From: CAMYJH01 sp041589735
GTDB taxonomy: Bacteria > Pseudomonadota > Gammaproteobacteria > HK1
Reading direction: 5' to 3'
Assembly (NCBI GenBank): GCA_041589735.1
Contig: JBFHVA010000257.1
Location: 1-5,057 of the forward strand
Length of the DNA stretch: 5,057 nt
Part shown: piece after piece, positions 1-5,057 of the stretch
How positions within the stretch are numbered: the stretch's first letter is position 1
Layout: every line of letters begins with the position of its first letter
Position numbers and translations under genes: made by a program
The notes under the pieces: model-generated
Database searches by the model: none
Seen by the model: the letters and a program-made list of their open reading frames with translations, nothing else
Told to the model about the DNA's origin: nothing

Positions 1-1005
1 ATCGTCGTAATAGCGGGCATTGTGCTCGAACTCGGCAAGCACCTCGTCAACGGTGATGGTCTGCTCCGAATGATCGCTGCCGACAAAGCGGGCCACCGTG
101 CGCGCGTGCTGCAACTCGCCGGGATGATTTTCAAAACCTACTGACAGGGTCCTGAGCGGGCGCTCAAGCGCCCGCGCGGCCAGCGCCGCGAGAATGCTGG
201 AGTCCACGCCGCCGGAAAGCAGCAATCCGACGGGCACGTCGGCCACCAGCTGCTGGCGCACCACATCGGAGAGCGTTTCGTAGAGACGATCCGCGGCCTG
301 GTCCATGGACTCGCCGTCATTCTTTCGCGGCCGCGAAGGCATAGGGTGCCAGCGCTGAGGCGCGCCCGCGCGCCCGTCTTTTACCTGCAGCAGATGCCCC
401 GGCGGCAGCTTGCGAACGGCTCCGATAACCGTGCGCTGCGGATCCCAGACGTAACCGAATTCGACGTACTGGCGCATCATCTTCTGGTCCAGGTCGAAGC
501 GGCAGCAGTCCAGCGCCTGAAAAGCCTTGAGCTCCGATGCGAAGGCGAACGTTCCGTCCGGCCCCTGGTAATAGAGCAAGGGCTTGACCCCGGTTACGTC
601 CCGTGCCAGCAGCAGCTCGCGCTGCTCCGCATCCCACAGTGCGAAGCTGAACATGCCGCATAAAAGGTTCAGAAACCCGACCCCTTTGTGTTCCAGCCCT
701 TTGAGCAGCACCTCGGTGTCCGAAGTAGAAACGAATCGGCAGCCGCGGGACTGGAGGGATTCTCGAAGCTCCCGATGGTTGTAGATCTCGCCGTTGTAGA
801 TGAGGGTGTAGCGACCGTCTTGCGAGCTCATGGGCTGATGCCCGGCGGCGCTCAAATCGAGAATGGAAAGGCGCGTGTGCCCCAGGGTGAGTCCGCCGTC
901 GCTGAAGATCCCGCTGTCGTCCGGTCCACGGTGGGTCAGCGCGTCGAGCGCCGCCCGTGAATCGACGGAGGCGTCGCGAGTCCAGATGCCGAGCAAGCCA
1001 CACAT
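1..1005 (-). CDS. asnB: Asparagine synthase (glutamine-hydrolysing)-like amidotransferase, 3' end beyond window
   Basis: The family hydrolyses glutamine and passes the ammonia to an AMP-activated carboxylate: aspartate in true AsnB, possibly a uronic-acid sugar in glycan loci. The ATG at 1005 gives MCGLLGIW, whose Cys2 is the N-terminal nucleophile after Met removal, so the start is secure. The class II glutaminase domain covers about residues 2-210, with HRGPDDSG (25-32), RLSILDLS (45-52), the oxyanion-hole NGEIYNH (71-77), SDTE (95-98) and RDVTGVKPL (135-143). The synthetase domain follows, with the pyrophosphate loop SGGVDSS at 264-270. The frame is open for 335 codons to position 1; the family is usually near 600 residues, so roughly the last 45% is missing. 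The gene lies 19 bases after the methyltransferase stop and is probably co-transcribed with it. Family assignment is firm. The acceptor is unknown, so the asnB symbol denotes family, not proven substrate. Confidence 0.95.
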   Translation of the reverse strand, partial: MCGLLGIWTRDASVDSRAALDALTHRGPDDSGIFSDGGLTLGHTRLSILDLSAAGHQPMSSQDGRYTLIYNGEIYNHRELRESLQSRGCRFVSTSDTEVLLKGLEHKGVGFLNLLCGMFSFALWDAEQRELLLARDVTGVKPLLYYQGPDGTFAFASELKAFQALDCCRFDLDQKMMRQYVEFGYVWDPQRTVIGAVRKLPPGHLLQVKDGRAGAPQRWHPMPSRPRKNDGESMDQAADRLYETLSDVVRQQLVADVPVGLLLSGGVDSSILAALAARALERPLRTLSVGFENHPGELQHARTVARFVGSDHSEQTITVDEVLAEFEHNARYYDD

Positions 1006-1009
1006 GAAG

Positions 1010-1014
1010 CTTCC
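1010..1014 (-). promoter_or_regulatory. Ribosome binding site of the amidotransferase gene
   Basis: GGAAG on the minus strand lies 4 bases before the ATG at 1005. A better match to the anti-Shine-Dalgarno sequence, GGGAGG at 1019-1024, directly follows the methyltransferase stop codon but is 13 bases from the ATG, which is long. Either may serve. The MCG start itself is fixed by the catalytic Cys2, not by this site. Confidence 0.5.
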
Positions 1015-1024
1015 GGCGCCTCCC

Positions 1025-2011
1025 TTATGTCTTTTTTCCGCCCGCGGCGAGCAGGTTCGAATGCGTGCTGCGCCAATGCGGTCTGATCCGCGGGTCAAGC
1101 TGATTTCGCATCGCCCCGCTCAGTCTTAGCCCCCACAACGCAAACTCTTTCAACGGGTGTTGAAACCCCAAACGTACAAAATTGCGTTTAAAGCCGCCGC
1201 GGCTCATGAGCGTTCTCAGCGAGCGTTTGTCGAAAAAGAATAGGTGCTCGGGCGGATACATCCACATGTCGAAACAGCCCTGGAACCGCGCGAAGAGGGA
1301 CGAATTGTCTCCGGTCATCAGCAGGAACCAGCCTCCGGGCTTCAGCAGTCGTCTTGCGTGGGCAACATACTCCGCCGGATCCCGCAGGTGTTCTATGACC
1401 GCCCACAGCGTGATTAGATCCCACCCGTCCTGGTCGAATTCGCTGAAGTTCGGAACTGCCGCCACGTCGACACCGCTTACGCGCCGCGCATGCTCGGCAA
1501 CGTCGGCGCTGAACTCGATGCCCGAGGAGTCGTTGAACCCGGCATCTCGGAATACTCGCAACATAGATCCATCTCCGGCACCCACGTCCAGAATTCGAGC
1601 CTTTGATCTGCCGGCAAGCAAACGAGTGGCGAGCTTCAGTTGAGGCCTCAGGATGTGTTCGCGGATATCGTCGCGGTCATAAACGGGTTTGGAGTCACCG
1701 AGGTACGAGTCCCAGTAGCTTCGGCGGTAATATTCGGAAAGCAACTCTGCATCAGGCTGCGGCCATACGAATCCGACGCCGCAACCTGCGCACTCGAACA
1801 CCGGATAGCCGTAGACTACGGCGACTCCTTTCGAACCCGGGTCGGCACAGACGGGACATGCGTGCGGCGGCGCCGCTCCGTCCGGCAACGTGAATGCCGT
1901 GACGTCGAGCAGATCCCCGTTGCTTGAGCTTCGCACCGGCCCCCAGAATCGTTCGTCGGGACGAAGCGGATCGTCGGACACATTGGGCGCGGGTAGTGAA
2001 CTTACGTTCAT
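1025..2011 (-). CDS. Class I SAM-dependent methyltransferase with N-terminal zinc-ribbon-like motif
   Basis: This 328-residue cytoplasmic protein is predicted to transfer a methyl group from S-adenosylmethionine, probably to a sugar or sugar intermediate given its neighbours. About 50 poorly structured residues are followed by CPVC (52-55) and CAGC (74-77), a four-cysteine zinc-ribbon pattern. The Rossmann domain then carries motif I ILDVGAGDG (140-148), the acidic ribose-binding residue E166 in GIEFS, the motif IV/post-IV segment LITLWAVIEHLRDP (199-212) and LLKPGGWFLLMTGD (222-235). This layout fits the Methyltransf_23-like group that often sits in O-antigen and capsule loci. NovU/TylC-type sugar C-methyltransferases also have an N-terminal zinc-binding region, but they are longer (about 400 residues) with an extra C-terminal domain that is absent here. 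The ATG at 2011 has AGAG 6 bases upstream. Class is confident; acceptor and the atom methylated (C, O or N) are not known. Confidence 0.92.
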   Translation of the reverse strand: MNVSSLPAPNVSDDPLRPDERFWGPVRSSSNGDLLDVTAFTLPDGAAPPHACPVCADPGSKGVAVVYGYPVFECAGCGVGFVWPQPDAELLSEYYRRSYWDSYLGDSKPVYDRDDIREHILRPQLKLATRLLAGRSKARILDVGAGDGSMLRVFRDAGFNDSSGIEFSADVAEHARRVSGVDVAAVPNFSEFDQDGWDLITLWAVIEHLRDPAEYVAHARRLLKPGGWFLLMTGDNSSLFARFQGCFDMWMYPPEHLFFFDKRSLRTLMSRGGFKRNFVRLGFQHPLKEFALWGLRLSGAMRNQLDPRIRPHWRSTHSNLLAAGGKKT

Positions 2012-2017
2012 AAAAAT

Positions 2018-2021
2018 CTCT
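2018..2021 (-). promoter_or_regulatory. Weak ribosome binding site of the methyltransferase gene
   Basis: AGAG on the minus strand lies 6 bases (ATTTTT) before the ATG at 2011. It overlaps the TAG stop of a short upstream open frame (2121-2020), an arrangement that would permit translational coupling if that frame is translated. The match to the Shine-Dalgarno consensus is only four bases. Confidence 0.45.
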
Positions 2022-2121
2022 ACCGCGGAACGCGCCGCCCGGTCAACACATCAGGGTCATCAAACACATCGAGGTCGATGGCGGTTCGATTGAATTCCGG
2101 CACGCTGGAACGAAATAGCAT
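2020..2121 (-). CDS. Possible 33-residue small protein ahead of the methyltransferase
   Basis: An ATG at 2121 opens 33 codons ending in TAG at 2020-2022, 8 bases before the methyltransferase ATG. The frame lies entirely in the gap after the glycosyltransferase stop, so it is not a shadow of a known gene. The predicted peptide is soluble and acidic in the middle (AIDLDVFDDPDVL) with a basic tail (GRRVPR). About 21 of 33 codons end in G or C, which is not decisive. I see no good Shine-Dalgarno before the ATG, only GGGAA about 13 bases or more away as part of an inverted repeat. It could be a real small gene, the tail of a decayed gene, or chance. I do not recognise a family. Confidence 0.2.
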   Translation of the reverse strand: MLFRSSVPEFNRTAIDLDVFDDPDVLTGRRVPR

Positions 2122-2125
2122 TAAC

Positions 2126-2139
2126 GGGAACTGTTTCCC
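2126..2139. repeat. Short inverted repeat GGGAA-N4-TTCCC
   Basis: A perfect 5-base inverted repeat with a 4-base centre (CTGT on the plus strand) lies 20 to 33 bases downstream of the glycosyltransferase stop codon. It could form a small hairpin in the mRNA or be a dyad bound by a regulator. There is no following T-run, so it is not an intrinsic terminator. A repeat this short can arise by chance. Confidence 0.3.
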
Positions 2140-2158
2140 ACGAAGGTTGTGAACGCGC

Positions 2159-3370
2159 TCAGGAAGCCAGCGCCCTGTAAATTTGAGAAACTTTCTCCGC
2201 CTGACGCTGGGCGGAAAAGCGTGATTCGACCCACGCCCGCGCCTCGCGAATCTGCGCGTCGCGACGTACGGGGTCTCTGAACAGTGCCTTGATCGTTGCG
2301 GCCAGCTCGTCGATCGTCGACTCAGGCTCGATTGCGTCGTAATCCGTCGGCGCGACGCGATCAATCAAAGCTGCGTTCTCCTTCGTTGCCAGCGGGTACT
2401 CGGGTTCCCTGTATTCACCGTCCGCGGCCAGGCCGACTACGGGAACACCGGATGCCATCGCTTCGCAGGTGGCTAATCCGAATGAGTCGTAGCGCGCGAG
2501 GAACAAAAAGGCATCCATGGCCGCATATACGGGCCGTACGTCGTCTACGGATCCGGCGAAGCAAACCCGATCCGCCACCCCATGATCCGCCGCTATTTTT
2601 TCTATCTCGGTGTGAAACGGTCCTTCGCCGCACAGCAGCAGCGTCCAGTCCGGTCCGAGTCTTGCCAGCAAACGGACGCCGTCCTGAATTCCGCGGTAGC
2701 GCACGAGCCTGCAGACCATGCCGAGCACTTTGGATGCCGGGTCGATCCCAAAGCGTGACCGAACTTCGGGCTGGTTTTCTCTAGGCTGAAACCGATTGCA
2801 GTCGATGCCGTTATACACCACGTAGCTGGAAGCATCGTCTCCCCACCCGAGCTTCAGCAGCGCGTCCCGGGAGCCGCGCGTGATGCAGATGCGCGCGTCG
2901 GCACTGCCGATTGCAATACGATTCAGCAAGCGCTGATGTAATCCGAGCGTCTGTGCCGGCGGTTTGCCGTGAATATGCACGACCTTCTTCGCCGGCAAAC
3001 CCATAAGCGCAAGCCTGAGCCAGTAAACCGGATCGAGAAAATGAACGATGTTGGGAGAAAATTCTTTGAACCAGCGCCGACTTCGGCTCCATGCGAAAGG
3101 ATCGCCGGGCCCGGCGGCTTGAAGATAATGACACTTATCCGGAATTTCTTTGCCCACCGCTCCTCGTCCGCCATATGCGAACACGAGTCGGACTTCGAAG
3201 GAATCCATGTCCAGATGCTGCCCAATGGTTTCCCCTACGCGAAGTGAACCGCCGGCCCGGGAGTGATCCAGATAGTGAACGAGTGCAACTTTGAGCTGCG
3301 GAGTTGTCTCTTCGTTCAAATCATTGAATCCGGTTTGTTTGCCTTGACCTGTTTCCGCTTTTTTAAGCAC
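2159..3370 (-). CDS. GT-B fold glycosyltransferase, family 4 type
   Basis: This 403-residue enzyme is predicted to add a sugar from a nucleotide-sugar donor, usually with retention, to a lipid-linked glycan at the inner membrane face. The N-terminal Rossmann domain begins near residue 26 (LKVALVHYLDHSRAGG) and includes VVHIHGKPP (130-138). The C-terminal donor domain starts near 184 with VVYNGID, then GMVCRLVRYRGIQDG (217-231), LLLCGEGP (244-251), FAGSVDDV (271-278) and DSFGLATCEAMASGVPVV (295-312). In the family's E-x7-E motif the first Glu is Asp295 and the second is Glu303; the usual donor-contacting Lys before Gly227 is Arg226. The start is GTG at 3370, the first possible start after an in-frame TGA at 3395-3397, preceded by a weak GGGG. 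A TTG at 3319 (residue 18) is an alternative that would remove a tail not needed by the fold. Family confident; donor, acceptor and linkage unknown. Confidence 0.93.
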   Translation of the reverse strand: MLKKAETGQGKQTGFNDLNEETTPQLKVALVHYLDHSRAGGSLRVGETIGQHLDMDSFEVRLVFAYGGRGAVGKEIPDKCHYLQAAGPGDPFAWSRSRRWFKEFSPNIVHFLDPVYWLRLALMGLPAKKVVHIHGKPPAQTLGLHQRLLNRIAIGSADARICITRGSRDALLKLGWGDDASSYVVYNGIDCNRFQPRENQPEVRSRFGIDPASKVLGMVCRLVRYRGIQDGVRLLARLGPDWTLLLCGEGPFHTEIEKIAADHGVADRVCFAGSVDDVRPVYAAMDAFLFLARYDSFGLATCEAMASGVPVVGLAADGEYREPEYPLATKENAALIDRVAPTDYDAIEPESTIDELAATIKALFRDPVRRDAQIREARAWVESRFSAQRQAEKVSQIYRALAS

Positions 3371-3545
3371 ACGGCCCCATGTGGTCGGGAAGGATCAATA
3401 CTCCGGCTCTGAAATCTCGTGCATTCTTTCGTGGGGGCGCAGAGGGCTTTTTGCATTCATATCGGATCGGTCGCCCATGCTGAATGTTTTCTTCGCAAGT
3501 TATTGGAAAAACTGGATGAAACGGATGCAGCTTGCGTCGAACACC
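3371..3545. other. 175-base AT-richer gap between flippase and glycosyltransferase genes
   Basis: By hand count, 3481-3540 is 25/60 G+C (about 42%), much lower than the surrounding genes. A drop of this kind is common in promoter regions, but I could not pick out a -35/-10 pair with acceptable spacing on the minus strand. No intrinsic terminator for the flippase transcript is visible. Apart from the 27-codon frame at 3395-3478, nothing else is supported. Confidence 0.55.
3395..3478 (-). CDS. Possible 27-residue leader ORF upstream of the glycosyltransferase
   Basis: An ATG at 3478 opens 27 codons ending in TGA at 3395-3397. This frame is in phase with the glycosyltransferase, whose GTG follows 24 bases after the TGA. 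The peptide is hydrophilic and charged, with SPLRPHER near its middle and EISEPEY at its end; it has no signal peptide or membrane segment. Its ribosome binding site is poor (GAAG about 12 bases upstream). An upstream stop (TAA) precedes the ATG by seven codons. It could be a translated leader, a decayed N-terminal extension of the glycosyltransferase, or chance. No family is recognised. Confidence 0.2.
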   Translation of the reverse strand: MGDRSDMNAKSPLRPHERMHEISEPEY

Positions 3546-5039
3546 TTAGCGTTGGTGAACGACGTCATGGATCGACGTCCTTTCCGGCCTTGAGCGCAGC
3601 TCCTTGATCCAGCGAATCGCGCAAATGAATGCACCCACCGCGGCGCACCACGTAATCCAGTTCTGCTCAATCAGCAGTCCGCCTAACGCGCCGGCGCAAA
3701 GGACCAGCACCAGCGCGACGTCGATAAGGGTCGCTTGATCTATGCCCCCCTGCCGGCGCACCAGAACGGCCGTTAGCAGCATGAAGCCTGCATACGCAGC
3801 AAACCAGCCAAGACCAGCCGCGAGCGCTCCGTAGATCGGGATGAGCGACCAGACGAAGCCAAGGAGCACCATCGCCCAAATGAGATTTACCATGGCGTTG
3901 AGATTGACATTCCGGATCGTCAGCGCATGGACCATAGGCATTGCGAACATGTGAAATATGCTGCCGGCAATGACGGCGTAGGCGAGCCCGGCGCCGGCGC
4001 GAAATTCCGCACCAAAAAGGGAAAGCATGGGCGCGGCGAGCAGCATCAGCAATATCCCAAGGGGCAGCACCGCAACACCCGAGATGAGCACGCTGGATCG
4101 CAGGGCGCTGCGAAATTCCGACTGCTCGCGCTGACCGGAATGGAACGCGAGCAGCGGCAGGGCCACCTGGGACACGAGACCCGGAAGCAGCGCGACAATA
4201 TTTTTCAGCTGATGCGCGGCGCCCCAAAAGCCCAGGCTCTCCAGGCCGCCGGGAAGCGAGGCGAGTCGCCAGGCTACCAGCCACATGACCGGCGCGAGAA
4301 TGGCGTTTGAAGCGAGAAAAACTGCGCCGAAACGCAGCATCACGCCGAGCCGCTCGCCGGCATCCCCGGGACGTGCGCCGTGAGCGCGCCAACGCCGCGT
4401 GAGCACGACGAGTCCGACCGTCAACGCGCCCGTTGACGCAATAGCCTGGGCGATTATGAATCCTGGGAGACCAAATGCCGGTGTCAGCAGAACGATTGCG
4501 GTCAATCCGACGATGCCCGAAACCGCGGTGCACAGGGATATACGGGCGAACTCCCGGTAACCGCTCAACGCGCCCTGAACCGATTCCCAGGCAACGCCCG
4601 TGAGGACCAAGAAGGCCGCGGCGCGCACCGCGATACTGAGTTCCGGCCGGTCCAGAAGCGTGTGGGCGATCCAGGGCGCACCCGCACCCACCGCAACCGC
4701 GGCAATGCTCGCGGCGACGAAGCCGAAAACGATGAGCTTGCGGGAAACGCTGCTGGCCGCGGCTTCGTCCTCGCCCTGGGCGGCCACGAAGCGTGTCGCC
4801 GTGGTGCCTACTCCCATGCCGGCGTAGGCGTTGACCACGCTCACGGTGGACTGCACAAAGCTGAACGCGCCAAAGCCGGCGACGCCCAGCAGGCGCGCCC
4901 CGATGATGGTGCCGATGAAACCGAACAAGCGTCCAAGCAGGCTTCCGCCGGCGGACCAGGCTGCGCCGCTTATAATCTGACGCACCTGCGAAGCCGGTCG
5001 CGCGGACAGTGAATGCTCTTCGCGCGGCACCCCGTTCAC
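3546..5039 (-). CDS. Wzx-type polysaccharide flippase (MOP superfamily, PST family)
   Basis: This 497-residue integral inner-membrane protein is predicted to move undecaprenyl-diphosphate-linked glycan units from the cytoplasmic to the periplasmic face. About 14 hydrophobic segments are visible, near residues 32-54, 58-78, 102-128, 136-160, 167-187, 189-214, 234-258, 270-298, 314-340, 347-372, 378-402, 404-427, 436-457 and 461-477. They follow a short cytoplasmic head and end in a basic tail (RWIKELRSRPER), as in this family, whose usual length is 400-500 residues. The early pattern GRLFGFIGTIIGARLLGVAG (36-55), which places a first helix before a G-x-x-G-F-G turn, is typical of polysaccharide biosynthesis transporters. 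Basic residues sit between helices 6 and 7 (RRWRAH). The GTG start at 5039 has a good AAGAGG 7 bases upstream. The frame stays open upstream to the window edge, so a longer form cannot be excluded. Wzx proteins diverge too far for a substrate call, and other MOP exporters such as MATE are less likely given the neighbours. Confidence 0.92.
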   Translation of the reverse strand: MNGVPREEHSLSARPASQVRQIISGAAWSAGGSLLGRLFGFIGTIIGARLLGVAGFGAFSFVQSTVSVVNAYAGMGVGTTATRFVAAQGEDEAAASSVSRKLIVFGFVAASIAAVAVGAGAPWIAHTLLDRPELSIAVRAAAFLVLTGVAWESVQGALSGYREFARISLCTAVSGIVGLTAIVLLTPAFGLPGFIIAQAIASTGALTVGLVVLTRRWRAHGARPGDAGERLGVMLRFGAVFLASNAILAPVMWLVAWRLASLPGGLESLGFWGAAHQLKNIVALLPGLVSQVALPLLAFHSGQREQSEFRSALRSSVLISGVAVLPLGILLMLLAAPMLSLFGAEFRAGAGLAYAVIAGSIFHMFAMPMVHALTIRNVNLNAMVNLIWAMVLLGFVWSLIPIYGALAAGLGWFAAYAGFMLLTAVLVRRQGGIDQATLIDVALVLVLCAGALGGLLIEQNWITWCAAVGAFICAIRWIKELRSRPERTSIHDVVHQR

Positions 5040-5046
5040 CGTCGAG

Positions 5047-5052
5047 CCTCTT
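5047..5052 (-). promoter_or_regulatory. Ribosome binding site supporting the flippase GTG start
   Basis: AAGAGG on the minus strand lies 7 bases before the GTG at 5039. It is the best Shine-Dalgarno match in the window and is the main reason to accept a GTG start. Only 18 bases upstream of the start are present, so the promoter and the preceding gene are out of view. Confidence 0.65.
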
Positions 5053-5057
5053 GTTGC

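Larger units (their letters stand above)
2012..2158. other. 147-base gap between glycosyltransferase and methyltransferase genes
   Basis: The gap is about 52% GC over 2041-2100, below its flanks. It holds the possible 33-codon frame, an inverted repeat GGGAA-N4-TTCCC at 2126-2139, and an imperfect direct repeat (GGTCAACACATC at 2041-2052 and GGTCATCAAACACATC at 2055-2070). I could not find a convincing sigma-70 promoter: a TTCACA resembling a -35 box near 2150 has no -10 box at proper spacing. There is no stem followed by a T-run that would make an intrinsic terminator. Confidence 0.6.

Noticed and set aside
317..1003. 228-codon minus-strand frame rich in Arg, Ala and Gly
   Set aside because: It is the neighbouring reading frame of the amidotransferase gene. 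The real frame starts at 1005 and shows all the class II glutaminase motifs.
1182..1643. 153-codon plus-strand frame opposite the methyltransferase
   Set aside because: No recognisable motifs, and it is antisense to the conserved SAM-binding domain.
2296..2784. 162-codon plus-strand frame opposite the glycosyltransferase
   Set aside because: Arg/Pro/Ser-rich antisense frame, as expected from a GC-rich coding strand. The minus frame has the GT4 motifs.
3371..3394. Single in-frame TGA as a disabling mutation of a longer glycosyltransferase
   Set aside because: The GT-B fold begins only at about residue 26 after the GTG, so the enzyme is complete without the upstream frame and need not be a pseudogene.
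3402..3452. Possible plus-strand terminator: CTCTG and CAGAG arms with five T after
   Set aside because: The arms are only 5 bases, about 28 bases apart, and the outer pairing fails. No plus-strand gene ends there.
3381..3593. 70-codon plus-strand frame across the flippase-glycosyltransferase gap
   Set aside because: It starts at a GTG with no clear ribosome binding site, runs into the antisense of the flippase end and resembles nothing I recognise. Its low GC explains the lack of stops no better than chance.
3927..4310. 127-codon plus-strand frame opposite the flippase
   Set aside because: Low-complexity Gly/Gln/Arg-rich antisense text with no ribosome binding site of note.
3667..4533. 288-codon minus-strand frame inside the flippase
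   Set aside because: Composition is Arg/Ala/Ser rich with no domain pattern, and the overlapping frame encodes a clean 14-helix transporter.

Overview
The window is a slice of a surface-polysaccharide (O-antigen, capsule or exopolysaccharide) gene cluster from a fairly GC-rich bacterium, roughly 60% GC by eye. Codon choice and gene content suggest a Proteobacterium, probably gamma or beta, but nothing visible fixes the genus. All four genes lie on the minus strand, so transcription runs from high to low coordinates. No mobile element, RNA gene or CRISPR array is visible.

In order of transcription: (1) 5039-3546, a 14-helix Wzx/MOP-type flippase; (2) 3545-3371, a 175-base gap containing a 27-codon open frame in phase with the next gene; (3) 3370-2159, a GT-B family 4 glycosyltransferase; (4) 2158-2012, a 147-base gap with a small inverted repeat and a possible 33-codon open frame ending 8 bases before the next gene; (5) 2011-1025, a class I SAM-dependent methyltransferase with an N-terminal four-cysteine zinc-ribbon-like motif; (6) after 19 bases, 1005-1, the first 335 codons of a glutamine-dependent asparagine synthase-like amidotransferase, cut by the window edge.

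The likely joint role is inferred from family and context. The glycosyltransferase adds a sugar to a lipid-linked oligosaccharide at the inner face of the cytoplasmic membrane. The methyltransferase and amidotransferase decorate a sugar or nucleotide sugar, and the flippase moves the finished lipid-linked unit across the membrane. The polymerase, the priming transferase and the sugar-nucleotide enzymes expected in such a locus are not in this window.

I see no clearly undescribed system. The least ordinary parts are the two gaps, each wider than usual for such a locus and each holding a short open frame just ahead of a real gene.
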